Part shown: positions 58,736 to 64,000 of the stretch, piece after piece
Numbering within the stretch: the first letter of the stretch is position 1
Layout of the letters: each line of letters opens with the position of its first letter
Assembly (NCBI RefSeq): GCF_009663685.2
Contig: NZ_RCOG02000032.1
Span: forward strand, 187,382-251,381
Length of the DNA stretch: 64,000 bases
Reading direction: 5' to 3'
Source: Cupriavidus sp. U2
GTDB lineage: Bacteria; Pseudomonadota; Gammaproteobacteria; Burkholderiales; Burkholderiaceae
The notes under the pieces: generated by a model
Database searches by the model: none
What the model was told of the DNA's origin: nothing
The model's input: the letters and a program-made list of their open reading frames with translations, nothing else
Made by a program: the position numbers and the translations under genes

Positions 58736-58755
58736 GATTTATGTATACATAAATC
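58736..58755. promoter_or_regulatory. Perfect 20-bp palindrome, candidate GntR operator
   Basis: GATTTATGTATACATAAATC is its own reverse complement. Its core ATGTATACAT is typical of sites for FCD-type GntR regulators. It lies between the gntR gene and the OFA transporter it probably controls, in an AT-rich island within GC-rich sequence. Confidence 0.75.
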
Positions 58756-58928
58756 TCCTGCATGGGAACGGTCGCAATAGGCATGCCATGGGCGCCCCTA
58801 CTGGCGAAGGGGGACGGCTGCCGGACGGGCGTGAAGCGGGCTATGCCGCGTGGCGTGGGGGATAGCGGGCGATAAAGCGTCGCGACGCGATGCCGCGCGC
58901 GAAGTCACCGGGGAAGAAAGCGCTGCGA

Positions 58929-59699
58929 TCAGCCGAACCGGCGGCGGCGCGCCGGTGCACCGGATTCGGTCGACGGCACGAAGCTGGTGCGGGCTTCCTC
59001 AAGGCGCGCCATGGTCAGGCGGCTGACTTCTGCGCGGCCATCCTCGATATGCGTGGACAGCAGCGCCACCGCGCGACCGGCATCGGCATCGGCCAGCGCG
59101 GCCAGGATCGCGCCGTGTTCGTCGTAGGTCAGCGAGACGCGCTCGCCGAACGCGAAGTCGAGCCGGCGGATGATGCGGATGCGGTCGGTCACCTGCTGAT
59201 GCACGGCCGCCGCTTCGGCGTTGCCCGCCGCCTCGACGATGGCCAGGTGAAATGCCTCGTCAAGCTGCGCCACGGCGTTGCCGTCGGCCAGGCGCCGGGC
59301 TTGAGGCACGCGCCAGATGGCATCGAGCATGGCCACCAGCGCGGCCCGGCGCGTTGCGTGCGACGGCTGGCACAGGCGCGTCACGGCATGGGTTTCCAGC
59401 AGCGTGCGCAGTTCGTACAGGGCTTCGAAGCGGCCCAGGTCCAGCGGCACCACTTCCCAGCCGTTGCGGTAGTAGCCCCGCACCAGACCATCGCCCTGCA
59501 GCCGCTGCAGCGCCTCGCGCACGGGCGTGCGCGAGATGCCCAGCCGTTCGGCCACGTCGTTTTCGGTAAAGCGGTCGCCGGGCAGCAGCCGGAACGCGAA
59601 AATGTCGTCGCGCAGCGCCTGGTAGGCGGCCTGCGACCGCTTGCCGCGCGCCACGGACCGCGACGCTGCGTCTTCGGTATCCCCGGCAGCATCGGCCAT
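58929..59699 (-). CDS. GntR family transcriptional regulator (FadR subfamily, FCD domain)
   Basis: A 256-residue regulator. The winged helix spans about residues 18-85 (AAYQALRDDIFAFRLLPGDRF, TENDVAERLGISRTPVREALQRL, GWEVVPLD). The FCD domain follows with AQLDEAFHLAIVEAAGN, DRIRIIRRLDF, and a late YDEHGAILAAL ... LLSTHI, providing Asp/His metal ligands. ATG 59699 gives MADAAGDTED. It starts five bases after the radA stop, so it may be co-transcribed with radA, yet its likely target is the OFA transporter downstream. Confidence 0.87.
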   Translation of the reverse strand: MADAAGDTEDAASRSVARGKRSQAAYQALRDDIFAFRLLPGDRFTENDVAERLGISRTPVREALQRLQGDGLVRGYYRNGWEVVPLDLGRFEALYELRTLLETHAVTRLCQPSHATRRAALVAMLDAIWRVPQARRLADGNAVAQLDEAFHLAIVEAAGNAEAAAVHQQVTDRIRIIRRLDFAFGERVSLTYDEHGAILAALADADAGRAVALLSTHIEDGRAEVSRLTMARLEEARTSFVPSTESGAPARRRRFG

Positions 59700-59703
59700 T
59701 GCG

Positions 59704-61071
59704 TCAGTCCAGGTGCCGTACGCGATCGATCGCCTGCTCCAGGCGGTCCACCGCAATGACTTCCAGCCCGTCGATGGCCTGCTTGGGCGCGTTGGCCTTG
59801 GGAATCACGGCCATCGTGAAACCAAGCTTGGCGGCTTCCTTGAGCCGTTCCTGCCCGCGTGGGCTGGGGCGGATCTCGCCGGCCAGCCCCACTTCGCCAA
59901 ACACCACCAGCCCGCGCGGCAGCGGCTTGTTGCGCATCGACGAGTGGATCGATAGCAAAACCGCCAGATCGGCGGCCGGCTCCGTGATCTTGACCCCGCC
60001 GACCGCGTTCAGGAACACGTCCTGGTCGAAGCAAGCGATGCCGGCGTGCCGGTGCAGCACGGCCAGCAGCATCGCCAGCCGGTTCTGCTCCAGCCCCACC
60101 GCGAGCCGGCGCGGGTTGGGCACGTTGGCCGTATCGACCAACGCCTGCACTTCCACCAGCAGCGGGCGCGTGCCCTCCTGCGTCACCAGCACGCACGACC
60201 CGGCCACCTGCTCCTCATGCTGCGACAGGAACAGCGCCGACGGATTGCTGATGCCGCGCAGGCCGCGCTCGGTCATCGCAAAAACGCCAAGTTCATTGAC
60301 CGCGCCGAAGCGGTTCTTGAACGCGCGGATCAGCCGGTGCGACGAATGCGTGTCGCCCTCGAAATACAGCACCGTATCGACGATGTGCTCCAGCACGCGC
60401 GGCCCGGCCAGGCTGCCTTCCTTGGTCACATGGCCCACCAGGATGATCGTGATGTCGCTGCTCTTGGCGATACGCGTCAGCTGCGCCGCGCACTCGCGCA
60501 CCTGGGCCACCGACCCGGGCGCCGAGGTCAGCGCCTCGGAATACAGCGTCTGGATCGAGTCGATCACGGCCACTTCGGGCTTGTCGGCCTCCAGCGCGGC
60601 CTGGATCTTTTCAAGCTGGATCTCGGGCAGCAGGCCCACCGTGGCGGCTTCCACCCCCAGCCGCTGCGCGCGCAGCGCGATCTGGGCGCCCGATTCCTCG
60701 CCGCTGACGTAGAGCACGCGCCGGCTGGCCGACAGGTTGGCCAGCGTTTGCAACAGCAGCGTCGATTTGCCGATACCGGGATCGCCGCCGATCAGCACCA
60801 CCCCGCCCGACACCAGCCCGCCGCCCAGCACGCGGTCGAACTCGTCGATGCCCGTGGTGAAGCGCGGCACCTCGGCGGCTTCGATATCGCTGAGCTTGCG
60901 GACCACGGCCGACGCCGCCAGCGGCTGGAAACGGCGCGCGGCCGACGATCCCGATTCGGCCACGGTCTCGACGAGCGTGTTCCAGGCGTTGCACTGCGGG
61001 CATTGGCCCGCCCAGCGCGGCGTGGTACCGCCGCATTCGGTACAGGTATAGACAGTCTTGGTCTTGGCCAT
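59704..61071 (-). CDS. radA: DNA repair protein RadA
   Basis: A 455-residue branch-migration ATPase. The C4 zinc finger is Cys10, Cys13, Cys24, Cys27 (TCTECGG ... CPQC). Walker A is GDPGIGKS (96-103). The RadA-specific KNRFG motif lies near residue 252. A Lon-like C-terminal domain follows (EVQALVDTANVPNPRR, VVFGEVGLAGEIRP). RadA extends recombination intermediates with RecA and loads onto D-loops. It lies 42 bp after alr on the same strand. Confidence 0.96.
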   Translation of the reverse strand: MAKTKTVYTCTECGGTTPRWAGQCPQCNAWNTLVETVAESGSSAARRFQPLAASAVVRKLSDIEAAEVPRFTTGIDEFDRVLGGGLVSGGVVLIGGDPGIGKSTLLLQTLANLSASRRVLYVSGEESGAQIALRAQRLGVEAATVGLLPEIQLEKIQAALEADKPEVAVIDSIQTLYSEALTSAPGSVAQVRECAAQLTRIAKSSDITIILVGHVTKEGSLAGPRVLEHIVDTVLYFEGDTHSSHRLIRAFKNRFGAVNELGVFAMTERGLRGISNPSALFLSQHEEQVAGSCVLVTQEGTRPLLVEVQALVDTANVPNPRRLAVGLEQNRLAMLLAVLHRHAGIACFDQDVFLNAVGGVKITEPAADLAVLLSIHSSMRNKPLPRGLVVFGEVGLAGEIRPSPRGQERLKEAAKLGFTMAVIPKANAPKQAIDGLEVIAVDRLEQAIDRVRHLD

Positions 61072-61113
61072 CGAAAAAATCCGGACTCGGGCTGGATGGG
61101 GCTCGGGCTGTCT

Positions 61114-62223
61114 TCAGGAGACGGAATCGGCCGTGGTCAGCATGGCCACGGTGGTCGGCACGCGCGGGGCCAGCGCGCACATCAGTTCATAGCCCACCGT
61201 GCCGCTGGCGGCGGCCACGTCGTCGATCGGCAGCCCGTGGCCCCAGAGCGTGACCGGCGAGCCGACCTTGGCCTTGGGGCACGGCGTCAGGTCCACGCAG
61301 ATCATGTCCATCGACACCCGGCCCACCAGGTCGGTGCGCACGCCGTCCACCAGCACCGGGGCGCGCTTGTCACCCCAGCCCGACGCGTGGCGCGGGTAGC
61401 CGTCGGCATAGCCGCAGGCCACCACGCCGATGCGCATCGCCCGGTCGGCCGTAAACATCGAGCCATAGCCAACCGTATCGCCCGGCTGCAGGTCCTGGAT
61501 GCCGATCAGTTCGCTGTGCAGCGACATCGCCGGCTGCAGGCCGGTATCGGCGATGTCCGCCGACAGGCCCGTGGGCGAACCGCCGTACAGGATCACGCCC
61601 GGCCGCACCCAGTTGCGATGGGCCGACGGATGCCAGAGCACGGCCGCCGAATTCGACAGGCTGACCTCGCCGGGCAGGTTGGCCGTGGCCGTCTCGAACG
61701 CCTCGATCTGGTGCGCGATGCCGCGCGCGCTGTCGGCATCGGAGAAATGGGTCATATGGACGATACTGCCCACGCACGGCATGGTGCGGGCGCGTTCCCA
61801 GGCCGCCCGGTACTGGGCAGGCCGGAAGCCCAGCCGGTTCATGCCGGTGTTGAGCTTGAGCTGGATGGCCAGCGGGCCCTTGGGCCGGGCCTGTTCCAGC
61901 ATGCGAAGCTGCTCCTCGCAATGAATGGCGGTGGTCAGGCGATATTGCTCGATGACGGGAACATCCTGGGGCTGGAAGAATCCCTCCAGGAGCAGGATCG
62001 GCCCCTGCCAGCCCAGTTCGCGCAGCAGCACGGCTTCGTTGAGGTCCAGCAGGCCGAAGCCGTCGGCGGCCTTCAGGCCCGCAAAGGCGCGGCGAATGCC
62101 GTGGCCATAGGCATTGGCCTTGACGATCGCCCAGACGCGGGAATCCGGGGCATGGCGGCGCACCACTTCCAGGTTGTTGGCCAGCGCGGGCTGGTGGATG
62201 ACAGCGTGAATGGGTCTTGGCAT
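61114..62223 (-). CDS. alr: Alanine racemase
   Basis: A 369-residue PLP enzyme that makes D-alanine for peptidoglycan. PLP-binding Lys35 lies in WAIVKANAYGHG; the catalytic Tyr lies in DTVGYGSMF (about residue 254). LKLNTGMNRLGF, the HMTHFSDAD region, RPGVILYGGSP and GRVSMDMICVDL are standard. ATG 62223 (MPRPIHAVI) matches the family; the frame extending to 62430 is not needed. It heads an alr-radA-gntR series and is divergent from lplT. Confidence 0.95.
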   Translation of the reverse strand: MPRPIHAVIHQPALANNLEVVRRHAPDSRVWAIVKANAYGHGIRRAFAGLKAADGFGLLDLNEAVLLRELGWQGPILLLEGFFQPQDVPVIEQYRLTTAIHCEEQLRMLEQARPKGPLAIQLKLNTGMNRLGFRPAQYRAAWERARTMPCVGSIVHMTHFSDADSARGIAHQIEAFETATANLPGEVSLSNSAAVLWHPSAHRNWVRPGVILYGGSPTGLSADIADTGLQPAMSLHSELIGIQDLQPGDTVGYGSMFTADRAMRIGVVACGYADGYPRHASGWGDKRAPVLVDGVRTDLVGRVSMDMICVDLTPCPKAKVGSPVTLWGHGLPIDDVAAASGTVGYELMCALAPRVPTTVAMLTTADSVS

Positions 62224-62694
62224 GGATATGACTGCTTGCGTGGGCTGTCGAACGATGTTCTGCACCAGATGCGGGAAGACCCGGTCGGCAGGCCACTGGA
62301 TTCGGGCGTTGAGGTGGCACACACTGTGCGGTAACAGGCCTTCGGGACGAACCGGCCGGCGCGGACAAGCCGGCGCCACCTTGCGCAGGCGATATTTGAC
62401 CACATCCGCAGGTCGATTCCGGGAATCCATCCGGGCATGTACTGTCCAATGCGCGTCCGCCGGTGTGCTGAAATGTCGCGGATTCGTGATATAAAGCCGG
62501 ACGCTCCGGCCATGTTTTAAAAGAGAAGCAATATGTCAATGACGGTCAGGCAAGCCGCAAGGCGCGCGAAAGTAGCGTCGCCGCCCCACTTTGACAAGGC
62601 AGGCGCAGCAGGTTCCCGCCAAGCGACGGCACTACCGGCCGGTGCGCTTTTGCCCGTCCACATGGACGCCCGCGATGGAGACAAAGTCCAAGGT
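62224..62694. other. Divergent intergenic region, alr / lplT
   Basis: These 471 bp carry the promoters of both genes. A TATAAAG stretch near 62490 is a possible -10 for lplT. From 62533 an in-frame ATG (after AGAGAAGC) stays open into lplT and would add 54 residues of low-complexity character; homologues lack them, so I treat it as leader. Nothing else is supported. Confidence 0.5.
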
Positions 62695-64000
62695 ATGAAG
62701 AAGGGTTTCTACACGATCATGGCCGCGCAGTTTTTCTCGTCGCTGGCCGACAATGCCCTGCTGATCGCAGCCATTGCCCTTCTTGCCGAATTGCATTCCC
62801 CGCAGTGGATGACGCCGCTGCTCAAGCTGTTCTTCGTACTGTCCTATGTGGTGCTGGCGGCATTCGTGGGCGCCTTCGCCGACTCCATGCCCAAGGGCAA
62901 GGTGATGCTGATCACCAATGCCATCAAGATCGTGGGCTGCGCCATCATGATGTTCGGGCTGCACCCGCTGCTGGCCTATGGCGTGGTCGGATTCGGCGCC
63001 GCGGCCTATTCGCCGGCCAAGTACGGCATCCTGACCGAGCTGCTGCCGCCCGAGAAGCTGGTGATGGCCAACGGCTGGATCGAGGGTCTGACGGTCGGCT
63101 CCATCATCCTGGGCACGGTGGTGGGCGGCGCGCTGATCTCGGTGCAACTGTCGAGCATCCTGCTGCACTTCGACCTGCCCTATGTCGACACCGGCGTCAA
63201 CACCCCCGCCGAAGCGGCGATGGTGGTGATCATGCTGTTCTACTTCATTGCCGCCGTCTTCAACCTGTTCATTCCGGACACCGGCGCACGCTATCCCCAG
63301 CAGGAAAAGAACCCGATCAAGCTGATTGCGGAGTTTGGCGACTGCTTCATTGCGCTGTGGCGCGACAAGCTCGGCCAGATCTCGCTGGCCGTGACGACGC
63401 TGTTCTGGGGCGTGGGCGCCACGCTGCAGTTCATCGTGCTCAAGTGGGCCGAGAAGTCGCTGGGGCTGAACCTGTCGCAAGGCGCCCTGCTGCAGGCCGT
63501 GGTGGCAGTGGGCGTAGCCGTGGGCGCTATCGCGGCCGCCGCGCGCATTCCGCTGCGCAAGTCGCTGTCGGTGCTGCCGTTCGGCGTGGCCATGGGCGCC
63601 ACCGTGATCCTGATGGCGTTCTACACCAAGGACACCATGCCGGCCGTGACGCTCGACGTGCTGGGCATGGCGATGCCGCTCTACATGGCCATCGCCTACG
63701 TGTTCCTGATGATCGTGGGTGCCATGTCGGGCTACTTCGTGGTGCCGATGAACGCCCTGCTCCAGCACCGTGGCCATGTGCTGCTTTCGGCCGGCCATTC
63801 CATCGCGGTGCAGAACTTCAACGAGAACGTTTCGGTGCTGCTGATGCTGTGCCTGTACGCGCTGCTGATCAAGCTGAACGTGCCGATCGGCTTTGTGATT
63901 GTCGCGCTAGGCCTGTTCATCGTGGCGACCATGGCGCTGGTGATGCGCCTGCACAAGCACAATGTGAAGATGTACAACTCGCTGGCGATGATCGGCGAGG
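62695..64000 (+). CDS. lplT: Lysophospholipid transporter LplT (3' end outside window)
   Basis: An MFS protein, open to the window end (435 codons seen), that moves lysophospholipids across the inner membrane for re-acylation. The N-terminus MKKGFYTIMAAQFFSSLADN is the family signature. Later segments include FVGAFADSMPKGKVMLITN, AAYSPAKYGILTELLPPEKLVMANGWIEG and GYFVVPMNALLQHRGH. ATG 62695 is chosen from homology; in-frame ATGs at 62662 and 62533 are alternatives. In many bacteria lplT is next to aas (acyltransferase), which would lie beyond this window. Confidence 0.92.
   Translation, partial: MKKGFYTIMAAQFFSSLADNALLIAAIALLAELHSPQWMTPLLKLFFVLSYVVLAAFVGAFADSMPKGKVMLITNAIKIVGCAIMMFGLHPLLAYGVVGFGAAAYSPAKYGILTELLPPEKLVMANGWIEGLTVGSIILGTVVGGALISVQLSSILLHFDLPYVDTGVNTPAEAAMVVIMLFYFIAAVFNLFIPDTGARYPQQEKNPIKLIAEFGDCFIALWRDKLGQISLAVTTLFWGVGATLQFIVLKWAEKSLGLNLSQGALLQAVVAVGVAVGAIAAAARIPLRKSLSVLPFGVAMGATVILMAFYTKDTMPAVTLDVLGMAMPLYMAIAYVFLMIVGAMSGYFVVPMNALLQHRGHVLLSAGHSIAVQNFNENVSVLLMLCLYALLIKLNVPIGFVIVALGLFIVATMALVMRLHKHNVKMYNSLAMIGE

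Larger units (their letters stand above)
58550..58928. other. Leader/promoter region of the OFA transporter gene
   Basis: These 379 bp separate the gntR stop from the OFA transporter start. They contain the hairpin at 58627-58678 and the palindrome at 58736-58755, described separately. The part from 58756 to 58928 shows no structure or ORF I can support. Confidence 0.5.

Noticed and set aside
62533..62694. 54-residue N-terminal extension of LplT
   Set aside because: Open and with a weak ribosome site, but LplT homologues begin at MKKGFYTIMAAQFF and the extension is charged and low-complexity.

Overview
The window is GC-rich, densely packed bacterial chromosome. Codon usage, the gene set (RcnB-like protein, MHS and OFA transporters, a T6SS of Burkholderia/Ralstonia type, GsiABCD with IaaA) and gene order suggest a betaproteobacterium of the Burkholderiaceae, most like Cupriavidus or Ralstonia. 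The genus is inferred from family resemblance; no 16S or other marker gene is present.

Layout. (1) 1-1.2 kb: the C-terminal end of a Fic-domain protein, a shared bidirectional terminator and a convergent RcnB-like periplasmic protein. (2) 1.5-12.9 kb, all + strand: a sugar-acid regulon. It holds a FadR-type regulator behind a palindromic operator, a zinc L-idonate/L-gulonate 5-dehydrogenase, a TRAP transporter (P, Q, M), an MR-type enolase-superfamily enzyme, an SDR, a UxaA-type dehydratase, a D-mannonate dehydratase (ManD) and a UxuB-type fructuronate reductase. Dehydrogenase + UxuB + ManD reconstruct the known L-gulonate to D-fructuronate to D-mannonate to 2-keto-3-deoxygluconate route. (3) 13.0-16.7 kb: an MHS-family MFS transporter, an amidohydrolase and a LysR regulator, with a paired palindromic repeat between the last two. 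(4) 16.8-18.8 kb: a DUF2817 (M14-like) protein, an 11-bp tandem repeat and an unrecognised protein.

(5) 18.9-44.9 kb: a complete type VI secretion locus in two divergent arms. The - strand arm reads vgrG, a frameshifted accessory gene, tssM, tssA, tssF, tssG, tssJ. The + strand arm reads tssB, tssC, tssK, tssL, an OmpA-domain membrane protein, hcp, clpV, tssE, and then an effector module. All thirteen core Tss components can be recognised. The effector gene (M23-like, SH3-like and GH19/lysozyme-like parts) is interrupted by a perfect-looking 283-bp direct tandem duplication that shifts the frame. Removing one copy restores a single open frame of about 847 codons. Two AT-richer genes with export signals follow and are immunity candidates.

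(6) 45.0-54.3 kb, - strand: one long operon for peptide uptake and hydrolysis. In transcription order it is an RpiR/MurR-type regulator, isoaspartyl peptidase, GsiA-like double ATPase, GsiB-like binding protein, GsiC and GsiD permeases, a DmpA/BapA-type aminopeptidase and a DppA-type D-aminopeptidase. A TGTAAAT-N2-ATTTACA operator candidate lies upstream. (7) 54.6-64 kb: an ABC-F ATPase (YheS-like) convergent with dsbB; an OFA-family MFS transporter behind a structured leader and a perfect 20-bp palindrome; an alr-radA-gntR series; and, divergent from alr, the start of lplT, which runs off the window.
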